Shown here: positions 35,350-46,724 of the stretch, in pieces
Position numbering within the stretch: the first letter of the stretch is position 1
Layout: every line of letters begins with the position of its first letter
Assembly (NCBI RefSeq): GCF_963966145.1
Contig: NC_091053.1
Location: 12,028,001 to 12,092,000 of the forward strand
DNA from: Tenebrio molitor
Taxonomy: Eukaryota; Arthropoda; Insecta; Coleoptera; Tenebrionidae
Direction: 5' to 3'
DNA length: 64,000 nucleotides
The notes under the pieces: model-generated
Databases searched by the model: none
The model's input: the letters and a program-made list of their open reading frames with translations, nothing else
What the model was told of the DNA's origin: nothing
Translations under genes and position numbers: made by a program

Positions 35350-36870
35350 TTATAATTTCTTTTCCATAATTTTTGGGATTTCATGGGCTAACCGAATTTA
35401 CCTATTCTCCAGATTTTCCAGGTTCTCAGAATTTCCAGATGGTTTTCTCTTCGAATTTCACAGAACCGCCAAATTCTTCTGGATTTCCAAGCGAATTTAC
35501 GGAATACTTTGTTTTTTCAAAAACTGCAGGTTATTCAAATTATTCCACAGTTACCTTAGATTCATTAGAATCAAAGAGTGCATTTTCGATTCCTGAGAAT
35601 CTCCATGTTCTTCCAATTTTCCAAATTCTAGGGTTTACTCAAATTCCTTAGTTTTTCTGAATCTCCAAATTCTCTAGATTTTTTTAAATATTTTTGATTC
35701 CATCAATTCCTTGGCTTACTTGAATTTCTTAGATTCTTGGATTCCTTGACTTGTTTGAAATCTTTTAATCAGAATTCCGGATTTCTAAAAATATCCAGTT
35801 TCTTTTATTGTTCCACATTATGCAAATTTTCCGAATTCTCTAGTTTTCCAAAATCTCTTGATGCATCGAATTCTTTCCATTCATTACGGTTTCTTGAAAT
35901 ATTCTGAATTCTTTGGATTCATTGTATTCGTTGTTTTTCGAACACGATGAATGTTTTGAATTTTTCTTTTCAAATAGAAGTATTATATTCACAGAAACAT
36001 TTTTAGAAAAATAATTCTAAAAACTAAATTTTCAAAACAAGATTTATCACAATGACTGGTTATTATAATGTTCTCTTCAAATAAATCTTCAAAATAACGA
36101 TTTTATTATTGATTTCCTTGGATTTCTTCCACTTCCTGAATTCTATAGTTTATCGGCGTTTTTGAAATTACTAGATTCATTAAATTCTTAGAATTATATG
36201 GTTTCTTTTAATACTGTAGATTTTCTCAATTCTTTGAATTTCTTAGTTTCCTTAGTATATTACGGTTTTTTGGATTCCCTGAATTCCTTAAATTTCTTGG
36301 ATTTTTGGACTCTGTCATCTTCGGATTCTTCGAATTCTCCAGTCTCCAGATTTCTTGAAATAATTAAATTTTGAGATTTCCATTAATTTTCTAGATTCTT
36401 TTTAAGTGATAAAATCTGATTTAACATTAAGAATATGTATATTCTTCTGCTCTCTCAGATTCGATGGATTGCTCGAATTCTCTAGTTTCTCGGATATCTC
36501 CAGACTTTCATGGTTTCCTTGATTCTTCGATTTCTCAGATTTTTGAATTATTTATGGTTTATGAATTCTTCAGACACAAATTTTAATGTAAAATACTATA
36601 TTTTTTTTTAACAATTCCTGAAATGAAATCCAGAAAATAAGATTTATCACAATAAGATGACTGGTTTTAGCATCCTTATTTTGAAATTTTCAAAATATAG
36701 TATTGTTTGGATTCACAGGTTCTTTGGTTCTTTTAGATTTTCATATTCTTTGAATTTTTTGGATTTTTTTTAGGAGGGAAATATGCATTTTCGAGAATCT
36801 CGACATTTTTCTGATTTCCCAGATTGTACAATCCTTTAAGTTTCCTAGTTTTTCCGAAATTTATAGATGT
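35350..36870. repeat. Degenerate repeat with about 9-bp period
   Basis: Over about 1.5 kb the plus strand is a run of variants of a 9-mer close to GGATTCTTN, for example GAATTCTTT-GGATTCATT at 35909 and GAATTCTCT-AGTTTCTCG-GA at 36475, and GAATTCCTT-AAATTTCTT-GG at 36279. The phase drifts with small indels. The pyrimidine-rich plus strand gives open short frames rich in Phe/Ser (ORF 35373-35651), which are a by-product. No similarity to a gene is recognised. Confidence 0.65.
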
Positions 36871-38102
36871 TTTAGATACTTTAATATATTTTTTATTTAC
36901 TATCTACTCTTATCTACTGCAGATTCTCCTGATCCTTTGGTACAAATTGTTAACGAAAAATAAAGCCAGACGCTCATTACTTAAACAGCATAAGGATTCC
37001 ACGCTTCACAATGAATTCAGAAACATTATTAAAAAATTGTAATTTATTTATCTCGTTCTATTTTAAAATTTCTATCTCCTGTAAAGTTTATTAATGAATC
37101 TGTTTTGAAATTATTTGACTAGCGAAAAACTCCGAAATAAAAGTAAATGGGAAAAGTTTCGCTTCTTTGAAACGATTGTGTTGTACTCTCAAACTTTAGC
37201 CACTGAAAGATAGATACTGAAAAAAAAAAAACAAAAATAAGCCGAAACTTCCAAATATAATTTATTAACCGATACTGTTGGAAAACACGCTAACCCCCGA
37301 TGCGTAATTACATTAAAATTCAGAAATTCTCCATCTTAAAAAGAAATTAAACGGCTCCACCGATCGCTTTAAAAAAATGCCTCGCCCCGCTTTATAAATA
37401 ATAAACGCACAGCAATCAGCTTCCGTTTCGCAACTTTTTCTGTTGAGGGATTTAACTTTCATCAACGTGTGTGCCGCGAGATAATCTCATCATAAGCCAA
37501 CACCCGGACGGCATAAATTTTATTTTCACAAATAAACCAACTCTCTTATTATTTCTGGTACGTCTGTATTTCCCCCGGCGGGGGGCGCATCGATCTCTGT
37601 CTTTCGCTCACTCTTTACCAAATTTATTGTCGCGCCTCGGATAAAAACGTATCGGGTTAGTGTTTCTGTTAAAAACTCCGCCGTACACAGAATTTTATTT
37701 GATTTACGAGCAAGAAAAATTACGAAATACGCAAGCGGAGAACTTCTGCCGCAATCCGTTTCATCCTCTTAGCTCGACAATGCATGTGAATATAAATACG
37801 TCGCCGGAGCTGCTTCCCATTAAAAAATATTCGCTTACTTATCTCAGATTTTCCATATTTCTATTCAATTTCTTTGAGGCTTCTGAGGGATCGTGCAGCG
37901 GCCCCGACGAGTCTGATCGGAATGCCAAAAGATCCGACAGACACAACAGATTTTATTTAAATATATCAAAAAATAACAAACAACGGAGGTTTCAGATGTG
38001 ACCCTTGCGTGGCGCCGTAAATGCAACATCTTTAACAGCCATGTTCTACAAGCTGCGTTTTTTTCTGATTTTGTGTGCGCTATATAAGAGCGTTTTAATG
38101 TT

Positions 38103-38160
38103 GTAGGGAGTACCTCAAGGAACAGTTCTAGGTCCAATTTAATTCCTTTTTTGAAAAAAT
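38103..38160 (+). pseudogene. Jockey-like RT scrap
   Basis: Plus-strand frame GVPQGTVLGPI, stop, FLF is the conserved RT block again, with nothing recognisable on either side. Confidence 0.5.
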
Positions 38161-40010
38161 ATTCAGTATAAAACCGAGATGTTTTTAAAAAGTAAGTTAC
38201 GCAGTAATACTATGTTGACAATTAAAACAGTGTGGGTCAAGCTACGACTGCGTTTCAATCTTTCTTGTGCTTCTAATCGATTTATTTAAGCAAATTTTAT
38301 TTTGTGATATTAAAACTGCGTCGAGGTTGTTTCAGCGAGGGCTGTTTGTGTGCTCATCGGGTGGAAACTGCACAGATATTTTCAGTTTCCGAACAAGAAA
38401 GCTTGTTTGTCTGCAGCGATTCGAAGTTTTCCCTCGCAATTTATTCGCCGTCTCATAGAAAAAACAAACAGGTGGAGGTAATGGTGAAGGATATCCACTT
38501 CAAAGCTACTTTTATTTGTGGCGATGTAACAGGACACAGGACTCGTCCTGTGAGAAGTTCGCAACTCGGACACCAACTTTATTTGTTCGGGGAAACTTTA
38601 TCCTTGCGGCTTTTTGTGCGGGCGCCAATTATCGAAAAACACACTTCGATAATGGCGTTAGTTTTTGTCCCGAATCCTTTCGGCGTATTTCATGAAGTCC
38701 GCCGCTCGGTCGGGACTCTATTAAATATTAATTGTCCTGCAGGAAGGCGCAGTTCAGGACGAATTACTGCTAGGAGCTGTTTCACAGGTGTTTGTCGAGA
38801 AGTTTCCTAGACTGACAGCGACTGATAGAGAGGTGGGCTCTTGGGGTGAATAAATGATGAACGTGTCCGTCATTGCTCAAACAGAATTTTTCTGGAAGTA
38901 AATAAAACACTTCAGAACAACTGGAATTTGAGTTAAAAATATCTAACTCGAGGCGTTACCAGGACGAGTATGGGTCTCGTTGGACCATTATGTGGGTCAG
39001 GGTTGGAAACCACCATCGATTCCACACGCCGACTAAAATAAACCCTTCCTCATATCGCACATAAATAAGTTTATGGGTTGGCTAGTGTGGCACTATAAAG
39101 TTTTACAACGCAAAGAATTTTCTACCTTCGATGCAAAAATGTATGGAATGGTTTGCCAGGCGGGGATTTAGTGGCGGAAAAAATGACAGAAAGCTAATCT
39201 CCCGGCGAAGTTTCCTCGAAAACAAGAAATAGGATTACGACGGAGGATACGAGAAGAAGCATTAATTTTTTATTGATCTGATTTGGGCGTTTTATGGTAT
39301 TAAAATGTCGGACGTTGTTTGGCGAAGGAAGTTGGCCAAAGTTGTGAGTAAAGTCGACAGAATTATTAATAACTGAGGGCTGAGTAAATTTGGAAAATTA
39401 AAAGTTGGATCTAAGGAACAAGACAAAATGGTTTAACTGTTTACTATTATTATTATTGGGGTTGTAAAAAAGCAATTATTGTAAAAGTAAATTATTCCAA
39501 GAATTAAATTGTGTTTTAATTTATGATTCATTATGATTTTAATAAGTCTCCAAAATAAAAAGAATACAACTGTATAAAAAGACCAAATATAACTAAAACT
39601 GAAACAAAAATACCACAATAATTTGCTTTAAAAATAAAACAGGAAATAAGGAAATATACAATGAGATGATCTACCTTACAAAGATTAAAATGTGTCATTA
39701 TTAGAAAAGGAAAAATAGACAAATCCTGACGGAAAATAATTAATACATTTGTAGTAGAATCCAAAATAAATAAATAGCTACAATAAGAACAATATAATGC
39801 ATTTTTGAAATAACCAAACAATTTTCTAAATCTCTTCAGCCGGTTTATTTATCATTCAAAATAAATTAACGCTCTGCAGGCAAACTGATCAAAAAGAAAA
39901 CAAATCAAGAATGGTACCTTATCTTTTCTTATATCGAAACGTTTATCGTGATTTAGGTCGTACCAAGAATTATACTTCTTATGCACAGGCGTTTTATTGT
40001 TAATTTTATT

Positions 40011-40437
40011 CTCTCGTATCCCACCTCCACCCGGCGGCACGGCAATTTTGCCGGAGTACATACACTATTACGGATATTACTATCAAGTAATAGTGCAGTG
40101 CTTATCAACATAATTACCGGCGTCTCGCCTCCGCATTTTGACTTTGTTGTGTATTATGTTCTGTGTCAATGTTAAGGAACTTCCTCACGATGTGACATGA
40201 GTATAATAATATACCTTTTTGAATTTCAACTACCAATGTGTTATCTAAATCCAGAATTTTTAAATTTTTAAAAAGAGATTGCGGTACTATTCCCGTTGCT
40301 GAAATTACAAGTGGTAAAATCGAATTTTTTTCTAAACACCAAAGATTTCTCATAGCAACGGAGAGCTCTAAATATTTATTAATTTTTGTGTTATATGTCT
40401 GTGTTATATGTCTGTGTTATATTATGTGAATTTGGAA
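40011..40437 (-). mobile_element. LINE 3' end, 5'-truncated (copy 1 of two)
   Basis: The minus strand encodes RNLWCLEKNSILPLVISATG, IVPQSLFKNLKILDLDNTL, QKGILLYSCHIVRKFLNID, a carboxy-terminal segment I recognise from reverse-transcriptase ORFs of arthropod non-LTR elements. After the stop comes a 3' UTR containing GGCGAGACGCCGGTAATTAT and CCGCCGGGTGGAGGTGGGAT, then an A/T-rich end near 40011. It matches 45139-45550 almost throughout. Both are 5'-truncated at nearly the same point, next to a GTGAATTxGGAACAG sequence. Confidence 0.75.
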
Positions 40438-40440
40438 CAG

Positions 40441-40600
40441 AAAAATTTGTTACCCAGTCTAGGACTGGTTTACAAATCTATGAGGGGCATGATGACCAAC
40501 TCAATAGACCGGGACCAATGGCTTAACGTGACTTCCGAATCACGAGACAGAATATAGGCTTTTTTTTTAATTTTTTTTTTTAATTTCAATAATTAATTAA
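40441..40600 (-). mobile_element. SINE body, reverse orientation, head missing
   Basis: Bases 40441-40560 are the reverse complement of the SINE body at 1681-1797, sharing blocks such as CGTGATTCGGAAGTCACGTT and ATTGGTCCCGGTCTATTGAG with about two differences. The A-rich linker is present (as T-runs, 40561-40600). The tRNA-like head with its A and B boxes is absent. The copy abuts the 5'-truncated end of the LINE fragment. Confidence 0.75.
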
Positions 40601-41336
40601 TTAATTATTGGTAAAAACCATTTTATCAATTCTTCTGGAATAATTGCTTACAATCACGGTAAACGTTTGTCAACTTTGTCGAAATCGAACAGTTATTTTC
40701 TAGGTTAACAACATCACATCGTTGAGATTTTTTTGACATTTCGGCGAAAAATCTACTTACCAGTGGCGTGACGTTAGACAATAACGGTGGTAAATTATCC
40801 ATTCTTACGAACGTAAAATGTTGCTCTTGTTTATTTTATAAATTTTCTTCATTATCATATAATAATAATAAAATGCACAACGTCTAAAATTGATGAGGTA
40901 CGATTTATTATAAAGTAGCGTTTGAGACCACAACTTGTCTACGCCCATGCACTATAGAATTCCGCTACGACATGACAGATAACACAGGCCTGCAAAACAA
41001 AACTTGTTAATCGATGTTTTGATTTTGATAACTGATTTTGTATAACATTGGAGCCCTGATTACAAAAAAACAATTCATTTTTTTGTATCACGTCAGGTTT
41101 TTTCACAATTAACAAAAAAAAAAATTAAGCAATTTATTTAGGAAAATAAGATGTTTATAATAATTCTTGGTTAATAATTTAACTAATTTTTTTATTCCTT
41201 ATGAGAATGGCATCTTTAACGCTTTGTGAGGAAACTTCTTTTAATTGATTGCCTGCTGTATATTTTTTTTGGGTACATCGCGCTGTAACATCCAGCAAAA
41301 GTCTACCATCATTGATACGCTCCATCTTCCTTGATA

Positions 41337-41940
41337 TCACCTCTCCATTTGTTTTATATCTTGGTCAAGACGTTCCCCTTGTTCCTCTCTGACAGCACCA
41401 AGATTTTTAGGAAAAAGATTTAAGTGCGAAAAGAGGAAATTCACTTTCAAACTCATATTACATCCCAAGATGTGAACATTTTTAAACATGATTCTTACAA
41501 TATTTTCGTAGTCTTCATCTTTGTGATTTCCAAGCAATTTTTCTATGACGTTCTTAAATGCCGTCCAGGCATTCCTTTCAACAACATTCATACAATTTTG
41601 AAAATCATTACCTTTGTACAAAGATCTTATTTGAGGTCCTAACCTCTTTTCATTTGGCATTGGAGAGATCTGGTAACTTTGTACATTAATACTTGTTGTT
41701 TTGTTGTTTGTTCATTTTTATCAAGAGGCTTTACAAATTGCTTCATCAAACAAAGTTTGATATCCATTGGTGGTACCTAATACTACTTTTTTAGGATAAA
41801 AATAAATTATTTTTTATTATTGCTTCCCGGTACAAATCTAGTTCTTAAAGGCCACTTCTTGTGAGTCCAATGCTTGTCTCGTGCCCGGCAGTCCCACTCG
41901 CAAATAAAACAAGGAAATTTCGAATATCCATATTGTTATC
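41337..41940 (-). pseudogene. Fragment of a repetitive arthropod gene family, unnamed
   Basis: The minus strand reads SKFPCFICEWDCRARDKHW and KKWPLRTRFVPGSNN, then PPMDIKLCLMKQFVKPLDK, then an open frame (41660-41337) with MNVVERNAWTAFKNVIEKLL, GCNMSLKVNFLFSHLNLFP and NLGAVREEQGERLDQDIKQM. I know this order of motifs (CEWD, HIKLGLMKQFVKAL, SLKxHFLHSHL, FPENLG, EQGERFHQDI) from multi-copy proteins in arthropod and cnidarian genomes. I cannot name the family or its function with certainty. Stops in the upstream part and the missing amino terminus make this copy a relic. Confidence 0.6.
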
Positions 41941-43639
41941 CGATATTACAATATCGAAATTTTGAAATAATTCATTTATTCTAGGTGAACATTTCAATTT
42001 TAAGAAAAAACGATTTGTGAAAAAACTAGACGTGATAGCGCAAAACCAAAACCATTTTCGTAATCAGGGGGTCGAAATTGTTCAAAAACTGTCAATTTTA
42101 TGCAAACATCGAAATCAGTGCAGGCTTGTGTAATTTGCAACACCTGCTTTGATTTCTTTTAATTTTGACCACATTGTATAATTTTGAAATATTTTCAAGA
42201 ATTATTGGAATAGTCGTTTTAGAATTTTTTGTTTGTTTTTTATTTATATATCTCTTATAAAAATTGATTCAATTTTCATTTCGCAAGTGCCAGAAAAATT
42301 TAATACAAGCAAATTACAAATTTTGAGTTTACAAATTTGAGGTAGAAATAAACATACAAAAAAGTATAATTTTCAATTGCGTAAACACCATTTCGAACCC
42401 ATTCTGCATTGTAAAATCACTGAATGATTTCATTTTTTTTTTTCGTGGCATAATTATTGTGCAAATTTGTGATTCAACAACTAATCAGGTACTTATGTAC
42501 CTGTGTGGACCATGCGAAATCCGAGTTTCAAATTTTGAAAACTGAACGTGATTGGTTAAAAGAACGTATTTTAAATTTAACGGAATTGAACAAGTAGGGA
42601 ATGAAAAATGGAGAATATTGGAAAAATCGAAGAAAGCGGAATCATTGCAGATCACTGGGATTCTGAACTTTGAGGTACCTTGAGGTACCATGAGTACCAT
42701 CTTTTCTACTCACATGATTATACATTTCAAGGTAATTTTTGCATTTATTTATTTTTATTCCCACATTTAATTTGGCAATAATCACTACATAGTTCATTTC
42801 TTTTATGAAGGTAAATTATTTTTTGTAGAATTCATTTAATAGTTATTTATTATACAAGACGATAAAATTGTGTTTTATCTTCGAGACGCTCGAGAAGATA
42901 ATTAAATTTCATGGTCGTGTGCATAATATTTAATTTTTGAAGTGAAACTTTTTATGGGAGGGTTTTGAAATTCTGATCGGCAACCTTTTTGTGTGACGAA
43001 AAGTGGTGGGGGTAAACACTGTCGGGTCGAGTGGGAGCAGTGTCTCGCACAACGGTTGCGCCAATATTTCCATCTCACTTAAATGTAAGTTAATCTGTTT
43101 GACACGATACAAACATCCCTTAAAATTGTGTATACTTCTGTCTTTGTTACACTCACGGCATTTATCAATAATGTCCTCTCTTGTAATTTGGAGGCTTAAA
43201 AATGAACAATGAGTTACGCATTTCGATGTTGTTTAGTGTTATCGTTGTTTATAATTTAGTTTCTTCATTAAAATATACAATTTTGTTGTGAATATGTTAT
43301 TCAAAAGTGATTGATGAATAATTACAATGTTTCCCTCTAATACAAAAGTTTCACTTCTATCGTGCGTCTTTACGACACACTCTGTTTTTTTTTCTATAGC
43401 ATTTGTATTATATTATTAAAACATTTTTTCAGGTTAGTATAGCGTTATTACTTATTAGGGTAATAAAAAAATAAATTTCATTTTAAAATCTCGGTAGTAT
43501 GAGCGTTACTTCATTTACCGGATTTACCCACACTTTAACATCTGATATAGAAAAAATATAATACCTCTTTCCAAATGCTTCATTTAATTTGTTCTCAATT
43601 CGCTACCATAAAATGTGTGATCTCTTTGTATTCAGCAAT

Positions 43640-44060
43640 TGGGGAAGCGTCTTGTCGTCAAGGTGAGCTTTTCAAAGACAATTCTTAATTTATCCAAACT
43701 GCTCCGCCGATGACTAAACACTGACACCTGTAGTGCTGCAAAGAATGTTCTATCTATTTTCCGTAAATTTAAATTAGAGTCACATGGATTAAATATTAAA
43801 TATTCTGCAAATATTGCCGAAAAAGAAAATAAAAACCGGAGAATTAAATCAAAGTATCGTCTATCAGGTTTTGACATTCTTATTGAAACAGTTTCTACAA
43901 ATAATCTTGATGTCATGGACGTAATAGAAACGTGACTGAATGAAAGCATCTCCACTAACAATGTCAGCATTGATGGCTTCACCTTGTGACGAGTTGAAAG
44001 AGCTTCAAGTGAGGGTGTAAGTTTATATTATAAATATCTTTTTTCCGTTTCTCACTGTGT
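43640..44060 (+). pseudogene. LINE endonuclease fragment (jockey-like)
   Basis: Plus strand, with two stops: FDILIETVSTNNLDVMDVIE, T-stop-LNESISTNNVSIDGFTL, stop, RVERASSEGVSLYYKYLF. The core is the VTETWLNxxI block of the apurinic-type endonuclease of jockey/CR1 LINEs, with the conserved Trp replaced by a stop. The open minus-strand frame over the same bases is a shadow. Confidence 0.7.
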
Positions 44061-44347
44061 TCCGTTCGTAATTGCCATCTGAGAGTAGAAGTTCTACTGG
44101 TGAAACTAAAACACAAACTGTTTCGTTTCTTAATAATTGGAAACTTCGCAATTAGCAGATTAGGCGTGCCAAGTATCTGTTGAATTTTCGAAACCTAAAT
44201 TGTGTCAAAACTACCTGGAAAGTTGTACGTTCCCTTAACTTGGTAAAAAACAACAAAAACGCTCTCTCTGTTAAATTTATGCAAATAGCTATGGAAGGTT
44301 GATAGCTCTGGTTCTGGAAGTTATTTTTGTTCGATTGCTCCCTAGAA

Positions 44348-44815
44348 AGTGAGTCTGTATCCATAGTTACCAGTGGGTGAAGGTTTCTCTTTCGTTCACT
44401 TTACTTTCGTTTATAGTTTTTCGCTTACTGTCTTTCACTCACTGGTTTTCATTCACTCGTAAATTTTTTCAATTTTTTCTGATAACGTAATTTTGATTTT
44501 TAGGCAACATTTGGTAACGCGCGACACTTACCTCTTCCAGGACATCATCAAGAACCTATAACTCTGCATTTTCACAATTTCCACAACATGCATACAACCA
44601 CTTTATTGACTTTTATTTTGTATTTAATTTTTTTCCATCGCAATTGATTCGTCCAAAAATGGATTTATTTTTATTTCAAATTGTGAATACAAAGTTGCAG
44701 ACTCAATTTCTAAGGACGAATCGAACAAAACCAAATACAGCACTCGAGGGTAAGGCCACTTTCGTTCACTTGAATTACATCGAACACGCAATTCGCCTGA
44801 ACGAAAGCTTTGCCT
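44348..44815 (+). repeat. Dispersed repeat family S, copy 1
   Basis: It starts AGTCTGTATCCATAGTTACC and GTGGGTGAAGGTTTCTCTTT and ends near CGCCTGAACGAAAGCTTTGC. It matches 59206-59691 in reverse orientation over its length, with shared blocks CAATTTCCACAACATGCATA, TTTTTAGGCAACATTTGGTA and ACAAAACCAAATACAGCACT. It is non-coding and sits between the endonuclease (43640) and RT (44925) pieces of a jockey-like LINE, so it may have inserted into that element. Confidence 0.75.
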
Positions 44816-44924
44816 TCCTCACTCTTCCAACTTTCTCCAAATTATTAGAAAGAGTTTGTTTTCTTAGGTATCCAAGTTCCATAGTACTAACAACATTTCA
44901 TTATCCTTCCAATTAAACGAAAAG

Positions 44925-45080
44925 GCTTGTTCTACTGCACCTTCTTTGGCTAACTTATTGGTTAATATTAGAAGTGCTAAACATTCAAGTCCTTGCACTA
45001 CCATTGTCTTTCTAGACGTTTTCAAGATATTTGATTCTGCTGATCATTCACTGATATGTGAAAAACATCAGTATTCTGTG
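44925..45080 (+). pseudogene. Jockey-like RT fragment
   Basis: Plus strand ACSTAPSLANLLVNIRSAKH then TTIVFLDVFKIFDSADHSLI, CEKHQYSVF matches the FLDFSKAFDxVDHxLLxEKL block (RT motif A region) of jockey/CR1 elements. It has the same orientation as the endonuclease piece 0.9 kb upstream. Confidence 0.65.
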
Positions 45081-45138
45081 TTCATCCCCTTAATTTTATT
45101 CTATTTTTTCTTTTGAATAAATGCATTATTATTCTTTT

Positions 45139-45550
45139 TTCGTATCCCATCTCCACCCGGCGTCACGGCAATTTTGCCGGAGTACATACACTATTACGGA
45201 TAATACTATCAAATAATAGTGCAGTGCTTATCAACATAATTACCGGCGTCTCGCCTCCCCATTTTGACTTTTTTGTGTTTTATGTTCTGTGTCAATGTTA
45301 AGGAATTTCCTCACGATGTGACATGAGTATAATAATATACCTTTTTCAATTTCAACCACCAATGTGTTCTCTAAGTCCAAAATTTTTAAATTTTTAAAAA
45401 GAAATTGCGGTACTATTCCTGTTGCTGAAATTATAAATGGTAAAATCAAATTTTTTTCTAAACACCAAAGATTTCTCATAGCAACGGAGAGTTCTAAATA
45501 TTTATTAATTTTTGTATTATATGTCTGTGTTATATTGTGTGAATTCGGAA
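45139..45550 (-). mobile_element. LINE 3' end, 5'-truncated (copy 2 of two)
   Basis: A near-identical partner of 40011-40437: RNLWCLEKNLILPFIISATG, IVPQFLFKNLKILDLENTL, QKGILLY replaced by EKGILLY, VRKFLNID. The 3' UTR blocks are the same. The two lie 5.1 kb apart in the same orientation. Confidence 0.75.
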
Positions 45551-46487
45551 CAGCTATATCTAAAAGATATGCTTGCTTTTGTTGTTTATTTAAAATAATA
45601 ATTCTTATTATTGTTATTATTATACTACAGGAAATTGCTTGTTCTTGACAGTTAAAGAAAAAATTGTTTTCTGCAAAAGAAAGGCCTCGCTGAATAAATT
45701 ACATTTTCTTGTCATATACAATTTTGACAGTTGATGAGGCACCTCCTACGTTAACGAAAATAAAAGCAACCAGTCGGCCACTTGATCACGACTTTTTTGA
45801 ACATTTGATATAATTACAAAATAGTAGTTAATAGATAGGTCGGCAACTGAATAACCTTGGTTTGCAAAATGAACCTCCATAAGGAAACACATGGGATTTT
45901 GGTATAGAACTCGGATATCTTATATGTATAAGTTATATAATCGCGTTCTGCTTTCTGCTTTCTGCTTTTACCAATATCGGTCATAAGTTAAACCGGCCTA
46001 GACGTTGTGGTCCATATTTTATAATAACAATGAACGATTAACTGTTTCTGTTATCGCTGATGAATTAAAACACAAAATACAATCAATTGGAATGTTGGCA
46101 AATTCACTCTTTGAAATATGTTCGCCGCACTCCAACGCAGTACAAGAGAGAAACGTTGTTCCTTTTTTGGCCGAAATTATTATCTCGACACCTTTGCCAA
46201 TGTTCAGGAAATAAGGACCTTTAAACGGCCCATTTAGCCGGCCCGATATAAATAACCCCATCGTGACGGGTATTCAGTGCTAAATTAACACGTGGACCCT
46301 CGTCAGCATCCTGTCTCCCGATGGCGGCGCGTTATGAAAGGGGGTGCGTTTCGACTATAAATACGTAAAGCCGGGACACCACCGTATCTTTCCCGTTTAT
46401 TGTCGTCATTCGAGACACATGTATCCAAAGTACATTTTTATTGGGGGCGGCGGACGAACACACAACACGAACAATTACGGCACTCAC

Positions 46488-46724
46488 CTCGCTGTCGTTG
46501 CTGTGCAGCTTGAGCGAGTATCCAGGCAGGAGGTCCTTCCGTTTGTTGACATCCTCGAGGGCCAAGTTGGCGGCGGGCATGCACGCCTGGCCGCCCTGCC
46601 AGCCGCCCTTGCCGTTGATGGGGAAAATGCCGCCGATGTGGAGCACATTGTTATCGTCGGACGGGGGCGGCGCGCTCGAGCACACGTGGAAAACTATCGC
46701 CGCGCCGATCCATTGTGGCCAGTA
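46488..46724 (-). CDS. GABA-B-R1: GABA-B receptor subunit 1, first visible coding exon
   Basis: A 237-bp exon of 79 codons, phase 0 at both ends, between TTTTTCTAG at 46725 and GAG|GTGAGTGCC at 46487 (minus strand). It reads YWPQWIGAAIVFHVCSSAPP, PSDDNNVLHIGGIFPINGKG, GWQGGQACMPAANLALEDVN, KRKDLLPGYSLKLHSNDSE. From LHIGGIFP onward this is the start of the mature Venus-flytrap domain. The short hydrophobic run WIGAAIVFHVC is probably the end of the signal peptide. A TAG in frame immediately upstream (the acceptor itself) and the lack of an in-frame ATG show that the start codon is in an upstream exon, not identified here. The exon is markedly GC-rich. Confidence 0.96.

Larger units (their letters stand above)
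18202..46487 (-). other. GABA-B-R1: GABA-B-R1 intron, about 28.3 kb
   Basis: The intron begins GTGAGTGCC at 46487 and ends TTTTCAG at 18202, read on the minus strand. It hosts most of the mobile elements listed separately. The stretches 19311-21197, 21771-22795, 25493-29027, 31741-33752, 36871-38102, 38161-40010 and 45551-46487 show no gene I can support, only short ORFs without recognisable domains. Between 26400 and 27720 GC content is somewhat higher than the surroundings, but no conserved protein is visible. No additional receptor exon is needed, because the flanking exons join in frame. Confidence 0.75.

Noticed and set aside
46019..46261. 80-codon minus-strand ORF near the receptor exon
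   Set aside because: It looks protein-like, but I cannot match it to a transposase or receptor exon. It lies inside the intron, has no signal peptide and no clear splice sites.
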